From: Nakamurella lactea DSM 19367
Lineage (GTDB): Bacteria; Actinomycetota; Actinomycetes; Mycobacteriales; Nakamurellaceae
NCBI RefSeq assembly: GCF_000426645.1
Contig: NZ_AUFT01000008.1
Span: 186,001-250,000 of the forward strand
Direction of reading: 5' to 3'
Length of the DNA stretch: 64,000 nucleotides
This document shows, piece by piece, positions 17,094 to 25,859 of this stretch. Position numbers and translations under genes: made by a program. Within the stretch, counting starts at the first letter, position 1. Each line of letters opens with the position of its first letter. A model generated the notes under the pieces. That model searched no databases. It saw only the letters and a list, made by a program, of their open reading frames with translations, and was not told the DNA's origin.

Positions 17094-19184
17094 TTACCGC
17101 TGGCCTACCGTCACGGCCGGGGTTCGCGTCGTGCGTCCGGATGGACCCGGCCTACCGAACGCGAGCAACAGCACCGCCGCGACGACCGGGACGCCCGCAC
17201 CCAAAGGCTGAAACGCTGCCAGGACAGGATGACCGGTGACCTGCGCCGCCGCGGCACTATTCCTGACCAGGACTGCAACGCAAAGACCTCCGGCAACGCA
17301 TACCGGGATTCTGGGTAGTCGGTAGCCGCTCAGAACTCCCGGGACCGTGGCCAGGAATGCCGCAACCGCCAGCAGCAGTAGATGGTTCGACGGCATGAGC
17401 AGACGCGATTCCGGAGCGAACGACACCAGTGCCGTGCTGCCCAGCCAACCCAATCCGGCGAAACTGGCGGCCGTGGCCAGCAGAACGACGTTCCGGATGC
17501 GTTCAGGACCGGCTTGATAGGGGATCAGACCAAGCGCGCGACCGGTGAGCAGTTCACGCACCGATCGACGTCCCGCTCGCTGCGCAGCGAGAACTCCCAG
17601 GCCGCCAGCGCCGATCAACATCGTGACCGAGATCAACCACGGCCAGATGGACCACACCAAACCGGCGCCGAGGACCAATGGTGCGCCGACTCCGATCAAG
17701 AGCGGAAGTACGAAGAGCCAGCCTCGAAGAATCACGCGACGATCCGATGAGCGGCGCGCCAGATCTTCGATCGCCGTCAGCCGGCTGCCCCATCGGCGCG
17801 CACAGTCGGTGAGACCGCCGGCTCGCAAGCAGAGCCAGGCGAGCCGAAAGCGAAAGAGCATATGGGGCGCCAGGTATGCGCCCAACCGGTGATCCCAGAT
17901 GGGGTGGGAACCGGCAACCGCTGCTTGCGAAACTCCGTCCGGAAGTTCCGGATAGCTGGGCCGGCCGACGATGTCCTGTGCGGTTGCGTATTCACGCCAC
18001 TCGACTCCGGAACGAGGTGAGTCGATTTCGGTGTCCAGGGCCCGCAGACCCCACCAGCGCGCCGACAACGCGATCAGGACACCCAAGACCGTGAGAGTCC
18101 AGTCGACCACTGTCACCGCAGTCAGGCTTCGCGCGAGACTCGTGAAGCCCCCGAACCAATCCAGGGACGGTATGGAAGGAGGAAGGAGGGCAAGAGGACT
18201 GGTGGCAGAGACCGCCACGAAGCCCAACATTCCCTCGAACATCTCCCGGTCGGCCTGCGCATATGCGGTCATGAACGGATGAAAGGACCAAGCAGCTAAC
18301 CCGGCACCGATGAGCACGAGGAACCCCGACACCGCAGCTTTCGGGGTACTCAATGCCCTCAGGAAGGTAATGGGGCGGAGGCCGGAGGCAATCCCGATCA
18401 ACGAGCGGACAGCGGTATTCCGCCGGCGGCTCAGTAGGAGATGGGAAAGATAGCCGCCTTGGGAGTGCGCCACGATTGTTGCACTGTCGCAGCGGGATTC
18501 GAGCCATCGCAGGTCAGCGTCAATCTTGTCCACGATCGCATTCGTGCGGTCGGGATCGGCGGCGGCAACCTTCACATGCTGGGCGAGATTGAACCTGCTC
18601 GAGAGAAACCACAGAGCACCGGTGGTCAGGACCGCCAGCACCGGCCAGGTCGCTGGGCCACTGATGAGGCTGACGGCCCACGCGCCGACGACGACGAAAG
18701 CAATGAAGGTCAGGATCCGCCACATCACCCTTGCCATGCCCGGGTCCGGTAGCGCCACCCGCGGGGACCACCACGGGCCGCGACGCGGTTGGGCGTTCTC
18801 GTGCGGGGTCGGCGAGAGCATCCAGAGGATCGCCTGACCGAGGTTCAGCCACCACCACGGCCGATGACGCCACCACGATGGCCGGTTCTCATGGAATGTC
18901 TCCGACCAGAGTGATTCAGCGAGAATCAGGCTGAACGAATGCCCGTTGGCGTCGGTGATGGCAGCACGCAGGTTGGCAGGTTCGGTGTGGTCCTGCTGGG
19001 TGCCATCGACCTTGCGGACCCGGCAACCCATGGCGGTCAAGGCGTCGAGAATCGGCTCGCCCAGTTCGGAGAGCATCGAACCTCGGCGCTGGTTGCCGAC
19101 GCCGTGAACCAACAGCCACCCCACTGTGCGGTCACCGCCCGCTCCGCCAGGCGACTTCGACTTACGTTGCCTGCGACTGCTCAA
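17094..19184 (-). CDS. Large membrane protein with alpha/beta-hydrolase motifs, function unknown
   Basis: 696 residues, TTG start. Near the N-terminus is GWLLVHGVGNQ (residues 22-32), the HG-type oxyanion motif, and at about 238-244 VAHSQGG, a GxSxG-like nucleophile elbow. Between and after them are about ten to twelve hydrophobic helices, with the last 200 residues almost all membrane. This fits a lipase/hydrolase domain inserted in a membrane scaffold. The start must lie upstream of VHGVGNQ; a GTG seven residues before the motif is an alternative. It interrupts the usual rplI-dnaB neighbourhood. Substrate unknown; phospholipase or envelope hydrolase is a guess. Confidence 0.7.
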   Translation of the reverse strand: MSSRRQRKSKSPGGAGGDRTVGWLLVHGVGNQRRGSMLSELGEPILDALTAMGCRVRKVDGTQQDHTEPANLRAAITDANGHSFSLILAESLWSETFHENRPSWWRHRPWWWLNLGQAILWMLSPTPHENAQPRRGPWWSPRVALPDPGMARVMWRILTFIAFVVVGAWAVSLISGPATWPVLAVLTTGALWFLSSRFNLAQHVKVAAADPDRTNAIVDKIDADLRWLESRCDSATIVAHSQGGYLSHLLLSRRRNTAVRSLIGIASGLRPITFLRALSTPKAAVSGFLVLIGAGLAAWSFHPFMTAYAQADREMFEGMLGFVAVSATSPLALLPPSIPSLDWFGGFTSLARSLTAVTVVDWTLTVLGVLIALSARWWGLRALDTEIDSPRSGVEWREYATAQDIVGRPSYPELPDGVSQAAVAGSHPIWDHRLGAYLAPHMLFRFRLAWLCLRAGGLTDCARRWGSRLTAIEDLARRSSDRRVILRGWLFVLPLLIGVGAPLVLGAGLVWSIWPWLISVTMLIGAGGLGVLAAQRAGRRSVRELLTGRALGLIPYQAGPERIRNVVLLATAASFAGLGWLGSTALVSFAPESRLLMPSNHLLLLAVAAFLATVPGVLSGYRLPRIPVCVAGGLCVAVLVRNSAAAAQVTGHPVLAAFQPLGAGVPVVAAVLLLAFGRPGPSGRTTRTPAVTVGQR

Positions 19185-19273
19185 GAGAACCCCCAGGTGC
19201 TTCCTCGGTCAGGTCATGACGCGAGGATCGCAGGGGGTACCGACAGCCGGTCATGGTCGGCGACCGGCAGTAC

Positions 19274-19308
19274 GCCGGCCCCTGACGCTCGGTGCGTCCG
19301 GGGCCGGC
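19274..19308 (-). terminator. Terminator after the lipoprotein gene
   Basis: A 9-bp perfect stem (GCCGGCCCC / GGGGCCGGC) encloses a second 5-bp stem (GACGC / GCGTC) separated by one mismatch. It lies 21 bases downstream of the minus-strand lipoprotein gene. The remaining bases up to 19184 show nothing else. Confidence 0.7.
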
Positions 19309-19328
19309 TCCGTTGTCGCGGGGAATCG

Positions 19329-20132
19329 TCAGGTGAGGTAGCCCTTGATGTCGTCGGCGGAGGTCGCCGGCGAGCCGGCGGTCACGCATTTCGAATCGGG
19401 CAATTCCGGCTTGGCGCTCGCCTTCGCGTAATGGGTGTCGATGTCCAGCGAACCCTCGTCACCAGCCTGGATGGTCATCGTCAGCGAGGCCATCGCCCCG
19501 TCGTCGTCCAACTGCGCCACAGCGGTGACGTCGATGTCGTCGGGATCGGCGCCGGCCGGAATGCTGGTGTTGCCGAGCTTCATCATCGCCGCGGTGTCGA
19601 CGGCGACGGTGATGGTGTGCTCGTCGCCGCTGATCTTCGTGGCGGCCTTCATCAGATCCGCCATCTTGGTCTGGCTCGTCTGCTCGCCCATGAACTCCTC
19701 GGCGAGGTCGGCGCTGACGGCATGGCTGGTGATGCGGACGTCGCACCCCTTCGGACCGTCGGCGGAGTAGTCCGTCGGGTCGGTGACGTAGAGCGTGCCG
19801 TCGGCGTAGTCGATCGTCACCGTCTCGTCCGGGCTGCCCGAACAGCCGGAGGAGGAATCCGGCGAGGTGACGTAGTCCATGGTGAAGGTCTCGGCGGGCT
19901 CGGTCGATGAGGTCATCGCGATGCACGGCAGGGTTCGGCCGGACAGGGCGCCGTGGCCGGAGAATGTCATCGACATCTCGACGCCCCCCCAGCCCTGCAT
20001 CTTCTTCTCGGCATCGACCAGTTTGACGGCGAGCGGATCGCCGGCAACCGAGCCCGGGGCGTTGCCGCAGCCCGTCAACAGAATCGCTCCGAGCGCGGCG
20101 GTGGTCAGCAGGATGATCGATGATCTACGCAT
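19329..20132 (-). CDS. LppX/LprG-like or DUF-type secreted lipoprotein
   Basis: 267 residues. Signal peptide MRRSSIILLTTAALGAILL with lipobox LLTGC; the mature part begins at Cys about residue 22. It has several Cys residues (CIAM, SGCSGS, KGCDVR, SKCVTAG), which suggests disulfides. The pattern 'MKLVDAEKKMQGWGGVEMSMTFSG' style start and repeated beta strands resemble actinobacterial lipoproteins that fold as open beta barrels; the family assignment is weak. The ATG sits one base after AGGAGG, unusually close, but no other start keeps the signal peptide. It is divergent from dnaB. Confidence 0.7.
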   Translation of the reverse strand: MRRSSIILLTTAALGAILLTGCGNAPGSVAGDPLAVKLVDAEKKMQGWGGVEMSMTFSGHGALSGRTLPCIAMTSSTEPAETFTMDYVTSPDSSSGCSGSPDETVTIDYADGTLYVTDPTDYSADGPKGCDVRITSHAVSADLAEEFMGEQTSQTKMADLMKAATKISGDEHTITVAVDTAAMMKLGNTSIPAGADPDDIDVTAVAQLDDDGAMASLTMTIQAGDEGSLDIDTHYAKASAKPELPDSKCVTAGSPATSADDIKGYLT

Positions 20133-20481
20133 GCCTCCTGCGACGTCCCGGGGTGGGCGATCGGTTCCCCGGTCGGGGATCCAGTGCCCGAACCGACACG
20201 CCGGAGGACGCCACGCCGTCAGCCCCGAATTGATAGTTGTCCACAGCGTGCGGCGGGGCAACCAGTGCTGTGACCTGCACAAAGTGGAATTTGCGTGGAA
20301 GATTTCCCCACAACTGTCCACACGCTGAGCACCGGTCGACCTGCGCCGATCCGGATCCGTCAACACGGCGTCAACAGCGGTGTGCACAGCTGCTTTTGGT
20401 GCCCGGGCGCTGTCGTCATACGGTCGGATCTTCCGGTTGTAGATCTCTGGCTGTCGGTGTCCGTCGACATCATCTGTTGGT
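20133..20481. promoter_or_regulatory. dnaB upstream region with DnaA-box-like sites
   Basis: The 349-base gap between the divergent lipoprotein and dnaB genes has no ORF. TTGTCCACA at 20237-20245 is an exact match to the actinobacterial DnaA box, and CTGTCCACA at 20314-20322 differs by one base; a third weaker GTGTGCACA lies at 20380-20388. They could let DnaA regulate dnaB; there is no AT-rich unwinding region, so an origin is unlikely. Confidence 0.45.
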
Positions 20482-22002
20482 ATGTCGTCACCGAATTCCG
20501 GAACCGCCGTCCGGGGCCGGGCGCGCCGCCGGACCGGTGGCAACCAGGCAGTCCAGAATCAGGCAGTACAAGGTCCGCACGCGGACGAGGAGGTCGGGGC
20601 ACCGATGACGGCTGGGGCGGCGCTGCAGGAACAGCAGTACGAGTCCGAGCCGCGGGCGTCCCGCTTCGATCGTCAGCCGCCGCAGGATCTGGCCGCCGAG
20701 CAGTCGGTGATCGGTGGCATGTTGCTGAGCAAGGACGCCATCGCCGATGTCGTCGAGACGCTGCGCACCGGCGACTTCTACAAGCCGGCGCACGCGTTGA
20801 TCTTCGACGCGATCCTGGACCTGTACGCCAAGGGTGAGCCGGCCGATCCGATCACGGTGTCGGCGGAGTTGGACCGGGTCGGCAGCATCGGCCGGGTGGG
20901 TGGCGCGACCTATCTGCACCACCTGACCTCGACGGTGCCGACGGCGGCGAACGCCGGCTACTACGCGCGGATCGTGGCCGAGAAGGCGATCCTGCGGCGG
21001 CTGGTGGAGGCCGGAACCACGATTGTGCAGTTGGGCTACGGCGGCGCCGAGGGTGAGGTCGGCGGTGGTGAGGTCGACCAGATCGTCGACCGGGCGCAGG
21101 CCGAGATCTATGAGGTGACGGAGCGGCGGACGGCCGAGGATTACGTGATCCTGGACGATCTGCTGCAGCCGACGCTGGACGAGATCGACGCGATCGCCAA
21201 CAACGGCGGAATGTCGTCGGGGATCCCGACCGGTTATGCCGACCTGGATGCGCTGACGAACGGGCTGCATCCGGGTCAGATGGTGATCATCGCGGGCCGG
21301 CCGGGTATGGGTAAGTCCACGGTGGCGATGGACATGGCCCGCAACGCCGCGATCAAGCACAAGATGTCGACCGTGGTGTTCTCGCTGGAAATGAGCAAGA
21401 CCGACCTGACGATGCGGTTGTTGTCGGCGGAGGCGGAGATCAAGCTCAGCCAGATGCGCGGCGGGTCGATGACGGACCGGGACTGGCAGAAGATCGTCCG
21501 GCGGATGGGCGAGATCTCCGATGCGCCTTTGTACATCGACGATTCGCCGAACATGACGATCATGGAAATCAGGGCGAAGGCGCGGCGGCTCAAGCAGCGC
21601 ACCGACCTGAAGCTGATCGTGGTCGACTACCTGCAGCTGATGACCTCGGGCAAGAAGGTCGAGTCCCGGCAGCAGGAGGTCTCCGAGTTCTCCCGGCAGA
21701 TGAAGCTGCTGGCCAAGGAACTCGAGGTTCCCGTGGTCGCGCTGTCGCAGCTGAACCGTGGACCTGAGCAGCGCACCGACAAGCGGCCGATGCTGTCCGA
21801 TCTTCGTGAGTCCGGTTCGCTGGAGCAGGACGCCGACCTGGTGATCCTGGTGCACCGGCCCGATGCCTGGGACGCCGAGGATCCCCGCGCCGGCGAGGCC
21901 GACCTGATCGTGGCCAAGCACCGGAACGGCGAGACCCGCACCATCCCGGTCGCCCACCAGCTGCACTATTCCCGCTTCACCGACCTCGCGGCGGGCATGT
22001 AG
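20482..22002 (+). CDS. dnaB: Replicative DNA helicase
   Basis: Up to 506 residues. N-domain QPPQDLAAEQSVIGGMLLS; RecA-like C-domain with Walker A GRPGMGKST, EMSKTDLTMR, Walker B LIVVDYLQLM, and the QLNRGPEQR arginine-finger region with LRESGSLEQDADLV. No intein is inserted at the usual P-loop site. It unwinds DNA at the fork as a hexamer. An alternative ATG at 20605 has GAGGAGG upstream and gives a length closer to mycobacterial DnaB. The last 77 codons reappear, diverged, at 24981-25211. Confidence 0.96.
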   Translation: MSSPNSGTAVRGRARRRTGGNQAVQNQAVQGPHADEEVGAPMTAGAALQEQQYESEPRASRFDRQPPQDLAAEQSVIGGMLLSKDAIADVVETLRTGDFYKPAHALIFDAILDLYAKGEPADPITVSAELDRVGSIGRVGGATYLHHLTSTVPTAANAGYYARIVAEKAILRRLVEAGTTIVQLGYGGAEGEVGGGEVDQIVDRAQAEIYEVTERRTAEDYVILDDLLQPTLDEIDAIANNGGMSSGIPTGYADLDALTNGLHPGQMVIIAGRPGMGKSTVAMDMARNAAIKHKMSTVVFSLEMSKTDLTMRLLSAEAEIKLSQMRGGSMTDRDWQKIVRRMGEISDAPLYIDDSPNMTIMEIRAKARRLKQRTDLKLIVVDYLQLMTSGKKVESRQQEVSEFSRQMKLLAKELEVPVVALSQLNRGPEQRTDKRPMLSDLRESGSLEQDADLVILVHRPDAWDAEDPRAGEADLIVAKHRNGETRTIPVAHQLHYSRFTDLAAGM

Positions 22003-22103
22003 GACCCGGGTTCGGCTCCCCACTGGTGCAGGTCGATTCACCTGTGGAGACGGGAATCGATGCTAGTCATTGACTTCGACAGGCCGACCTGGAGGATTCA
22101 AGC

Positions 22104-23732
22104 ATGATGCCGAGGCTGCCGAGCGTTCCCACCAGTCAGACCGACGCAACTGGCTCATCCGGAGCCAGGCTGGTCCAAGGTCTCCTTCAAGGGTTGCGCC
22201 AAGGCGTGAACCTAGCCACGGACAACGATGTCGGCACAGACTTTCACATGGAGCTGCGGATCCCTTCGACGGGCGAAGGGATCGGCCTGACTGTTGGCGG
22301 CCAGATCAAATCGGGGCTCAGCTTCTTCGAGTGGAGTGGCTCGACCGATGAAGATGGCTCAGGGTGGTGGTTCTACGAAAAGGAAGGGGACGCCCACTTC
22401 GGACTTTGGTCCTTGAGTTCGATCCCATACATATTAGTGCTCTACAATCCCCAAACTACGGATGCTCATTGGGTGCATGTCTCAGAGACGAGAATCGTCA
22501 ACACCAACAGCGTTCAGGGCAAGAAGATCTTTGTACCGGGCAAGAATCTTTTGAATGCCGACGCCATTGATCAAATCATCGAGATTGCGAAGGCCTCGTA
22601 TCTTCGGAACCCCTACCAAGGCACGATTTGGAGAACATCAGACCTTACTGTGCAGGAGTCGATACGCTATCGAGTTGCCCTGATCGCACCAAGACTGATC
22701 GCCCCGCATCCGAACCAAGGGCGTTTAAAGCCCCAGGATCCCTGCGCCGCCATTGGCATAGTCCTGACTGGATTCAGCCATTATCTTCAGGGTGAGCAAC
22801 CGGATGACGACTTGCCGCACGGAACGGGGTGGGGGTGGATGTTCTATGACGCGTTCGCTGCCTGGATGGCAGGTGAGGGTGTCCGTGGGATTAAGGCAGC
22901 CCTGTTCGCGTCCGAAATGCCGAGTCAGCGAGCAGCAGCCGCAGTCTTGCTAGTTGCAGCACTTGTTGATGACGATCGGCCGAACGACGCGCTCGATGCC
23001 CTTCGAAGTGTAGATCTCTTAGGCATGACCGAGACCGATATCTGTTGGCTTAGAGCTCACGAGACTCAGTTACTGTATGACTTGGGTTGCGAGCGTGACG
23101 CTAAGGACCTAGCCGTAGTGTGGCTCAATCGGGCACGACGGATCGCTGGCGATATCACACTTGAGCCAATCATCGCATCACTCACGTCTACAGTGTTCCG
23201 CCTCAGCGACTGGGAGGGCCAAGACGTAAAGACGCTCATTCAGAGCCGAGATAATCTCTCGGCATGGTGGCGAGCGTTCTCGATGGAGTCCGTACCCTCG
23301 AGGGAGGTGGACTTTTCCTTCTCTCGGACAGGAGTGAACCTTTCGAAGGTTGCTGACGCTGACGTGGAGAGCCACAATCGGTTGACGGCTGCCGCGGTGA
23401 CCTGTCTGATGTCGGCCAATTACGAAAGTTGGCGGGCATACAGCAATCAGCTGGCGAAGCTCGACTACGCTCGACTGCGCGGCAATCGGTCTGATGGGGC
23501 GGGAATATTGAATGTCATAAATACGCTTCGAATGTGCAACTCTCCCAAAGAGGTCGGTGCCATCGCCTATCAAATCTGGATGACCGGCCCAGTCGACGAT
23601 CTCTCGAAGGCTACAATTGCAGCAGGTAGTGCGAGGGTCACGCGGCACTCCCTGGACTCGTGTGCCAGGCTGTTCCAGCATGCCGGCGACCTGTTGCCGA
23701 CGGATATGCGCTCTCGGCTCGTGTCTCAGTAG
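22104..23732 (+). CDS. DUF4365-like nuclease-fold protein, N-terminal part, ends at an in-frame amber codon
   Basis: 542 residues before TAG. The first about 150 residues resemble DUF4365 (a PD-(D/E)XK-like fold): NDVGTDFHMELRIP provides the Asp, then GLTVGGQIKSG gives the Q-x-K element; later GKKIFVPGKNLL. The rest is helical and TPR/HEAT-like (AAAVLLVAALVDDDRPNDALDALRSV). Codon use is unlike neighbours, with many AGA, ATA and AAT codons and clearly lower GC, so horizontal transfer is likely. Start ATG 22104 has GGAGG eight bases upstream. The frame continues after the TAG without a stop for another 393 codons, so this is probably one gene split by a nonsense mutation. Confidence 0.7.
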   Translation: MMPRLPSVPTSQTDATGSSGARLVQGLLQGLRQGVNLATDNDVGTDFHMELRIPSTGEGIGLTVGGQIKSGLSFFEWSGSTDEDGSGWWFYEKEGDAHFGLWSLSSIPYILVLYNPQTTDAHWVHVSETRIVNTNSVQGKKIFVPGKNLLNADAIDQIIEIAKASYLRNPYQGTIWRTSDLTVQESIRYRVALIAPRLIAPHPNQGRLKPQDPCAAIGIVLTGFSHYLQGEQPDDDLPHGTGWGWMFYDAFAAWMAGEGVRGIKAALFASEMPSQRAAAAVLLVAALVDDDRPNDALDALRSVDLLGMTETDICWLRAHETQLLYDLGCERDAKDLAVVWLNRARRIAGDITLEPIIASLTSTVFRLSDWEGQDVKTLIQSRDNLSAWWRAFSMESVPSREVDFSFSRTGVNLSKVADADVESHNRLTAAAVTCLMSANYESWRAYSNQLAKLDYARLRGNRSDGAGILNVINTLRMCNSPKEVGAIAYQIWMTGPVDDLSKATIAAGSARVTRHSLDSCARLFQHAGDLLPTDMRSRLVSQ

Positions 23733-24914
23733 GTTCAGCTCCTGACCGAGAATGCTTCCCCACTTCGCAATCTTGTTACACAATCCCTAAGCCTTCAACA
23801 GGAAATAATCAGAGCTATAAGTACGCTAGTTGTCGGCTGTGGCATTGAAACACACAGCGAGGCGCTTGCCGGGATGCTCAGATCATCTAGCGCTTCGAAT
23901 GAGCTCGTCAACCAGGAGTGGACCCGGCTCATTGACCATGTTGGTGATAACTTCTTGCGGAGCCGATTGCCAGATATTGAAGTTTGGGTTGAACAGCACC
24001 CGACAAGCAGTGTAGCAATCGCTTTGAGCACGAAGCTCGTGGACTATTCCGAGATTTGCCGAGCGGTGATTATGCGTGTCGCCTCTTCGAATGGCTATCT
24101 CGCGGTGAATGCGCTGGATTCGCAGCAATTCCCAATCGAAATTCTAATTGAGTACGTCACGCACTGGCGAGATGCACCGAAATCCCGAATCGTGGATTGC
24201 GAAACACCTGGCCTTGGTATGGGCGGGGCGGAGCCCTGCGAGATATTGACCCTAGCATCGATCAAGCGCCCAGAACTAGCTGAATGGGCGAGCGTAATAG
24301 AGTTCCTGGAGAGCGGTTCCGTCTACGGCTTTTTGAAGAGGAGGCCTCTAAGTCTGATCGCAGCGAATGCCAGTTCGATTCCAGTCGAGATTTCGGCACA
24401 GGTATGCGCCGCCTTGGACCGGGGATTGCCGCGACGAGATTTCGTTCATGAATTTCGGTCGTCGGATACACTTGGTGGAATGCCTGAGGTTTGTCGAGCT
24501 ATGCTCGGGTCGGTTGGCAAATCGAACGTGCGAAAGCAGGTCGAGCGACTTGCTCTGGGCACTAAGCGAGAACGATCCGACTGCGTCGATCTCGTCTCGG
24601 CTGCGGGTCTCGACTCGTCATCGTTCGTGCTCAAATATCTATCTCGGGATCCTGTCTCGTCAGTTCGCTACAATGCTCAGCAAGCCCTCTTGTACGGCGT
24701 TATCACGCGCGGCAACAAGAACGAATTTCAAATTGCCCTGAGTGAGCTCGCGGACGAGCGCCATGGCATTTCTCAGTCGATGCGATTGGTCCGACACCTG
24801 GTCGACACGAATGGGCGCAATGTATCCGCGAACCGGCTCGCGGAACTGAAGAGAGTTCTGTCAGTTTCGCGCTCGGCCCGGGTGCGATCGGCGTTGGCCG
24901 ATCTACGGCTCTGA
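23733..24914 (+). pseudogene. Same-frame continuation of the DUF4365-like gene after the amber codon
   Basis: The frame of the preceding gene stays open from 23733 to the TGA at 24912-24914 (393 codons). An internal ATG at 23874 would give a 346-residue product but lacks a ribosome-binding site, and the 47 codons between stop and ATG read as ordinary protein (QLLTENASPLRNLVTQSLSL). The segment is helical with repeated EWASVIEFLES and ALLYGVITRGNKNEF-like helices, possibly HEAT-type repeats. GC is as low as in the first part. I see no domain I can name. Confidence 0.7.
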
Positions 24915-24980
24915 TCCCGGCCGCGGGGGCGAGGTCTACTCGATCACAGTGCCCTGCCAGCTGACCGTGGACCCGAGCAT

Positions 24981-25211
24981 CGGACCGACAAGCGGCCGAC
25001 GCTGTCCGACCTTCGTGAGTCCGGTTCGCTGGAGCAGGACGCCGACCTGGTGGCCCTGGTGCACCGGCCCGGCGCCTGGGATGCCGAGGATCCCCGCGCC
25101 GGTGAGGCCGACCTGATCGTGGCCAAGCATCGGAACGGCGCGACCCGCACCATCCCGGTCGCCTATCAGCTGCATTACTTCCGCTTCACCGACCTCGCGG
25201 CGCGCATGTAG
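24981..25211 (+). pseudogene. Duplicated 3' end of dnaB (77 codons)
   Basis: The 231 bases align without gaps to 21772-22002 of dnaB, both ending at TAG. The encoded 76 residues differ from the DnaB C-terminus at 7 positions by my count (for example TLSDLRES for MLSDLRES). Weaker similarity extends upstream to about 24947 with small indels. The copy has no start or promoter of its own. It marks the right edge of the low-GC insert that begins after dnaB. Confidence 0.9.
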
Positions 25212-25280
25212 GTCGAAAGCGACCCGGCTCCTGTATGCACGGCCATGCGGCGGATTGCTAGACTGTGCACGGAGGTGTTG

Positions 25281-25859
25281 ATGATGAGCACACTCGCCGA
25301 AGTGCTCGGGACCTACGCGCCCGAGATCAGCGAGACCGACTTCGCCGAGGACTTGCGATTGAAGTTTGAGCAAGTCCACGGCACCGACGACCCGTCGCTG
25401 ACCGCCGGCGAGCTGGCGTTCCTGAGCGAACACGGCGGCGAAGCAGCACGGAACGCCGTCGCTCAGTGGGATCCGGAGGCAGAACGCGACCGCCGCAGCC
25501 GCATCGTCGCCGCAAGCGCGCAGCATGTCTTCGCCCAGACCCTCTCGGCCGCCCAGGTAGCTGAACTGACCGGCAAAAGCCGATCCCAGATCACCCGCGA
25601 CCTCAACGCCAAGAGGTTGTATGGGCTCAGCGTCGGTCGTCACTGGCGAATCCCGCGCTGGCAGTTCACCGAACACGCTGTCCTGCCCGGCCTGGTTGAG
25701 GTGGTGCCTACTATTCCGGAGCACCTGCACCCGAGCGTCGTCGAAGGGTTCATGACCACCGACCAGGACGAACTCGGAGCGCGGACTCCGATCGACTACC
25801 TGTCAACAGGTGGCAACCCGGCACTGGTTGCCGAAATGGTCGCCGAGCTCGCCCGCTAG
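25281..25859 (+). CDS. Xre/MbcA/ParS-type antitoxin
   Basis: 192 residues. Central helix-turn-helix AAQVAELTGKSRSQITRDLNAKRLYGLSVGRHWRIPRWQ is a DNA-binding excisionase/Xre-like module; the C-terminus TPIDYLSTGGNPALVAEMVAEL is the DUF2384-type toxin-binding tail. It directly precedes a RES-domain toxin with a one-base overlap, the standard antitoxin-toxin order. GGAGG at 25271-25275 supports ATG 25281 (or 25284). The antitoxin is expected to cap the toxin active site and repress the operon. Confidence 0.85.
   Translation: MMSTLAEVLGTYAPEISETDFAEDLRLKFEQVHGTDDPSLTAGELAFLSEHGGEAARNAVAQWDPEAERDRRSRIVAASAQHVFAQTLSAAQVAELTGKSRSQITRDLNAKRLYGLSVGRHWRIPRWQFTEHAVLPGLVEVVPTIPEHLHPSVVEGFMTTDQDELGARTPIDYLSTGGNPALVAEMVAELAR

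Noticed and set aside
20133-20481. Chromosomal origin
   Set aside because: Only one perfect DnaA box, no AT-rich stretch, and dnaA/dnaN are not adjacent.
23730-23732. Amber codon as pyrrolysine site
   Set aside because: No pylS/pylT-like gene is visible and the organism type makes it unlikely; nonsense mutation is simpler.
24981-25211. A second functional dnaB gene
   Set aside because: Only the last 77 codons are present, without start codon, P-loop or N-domain.
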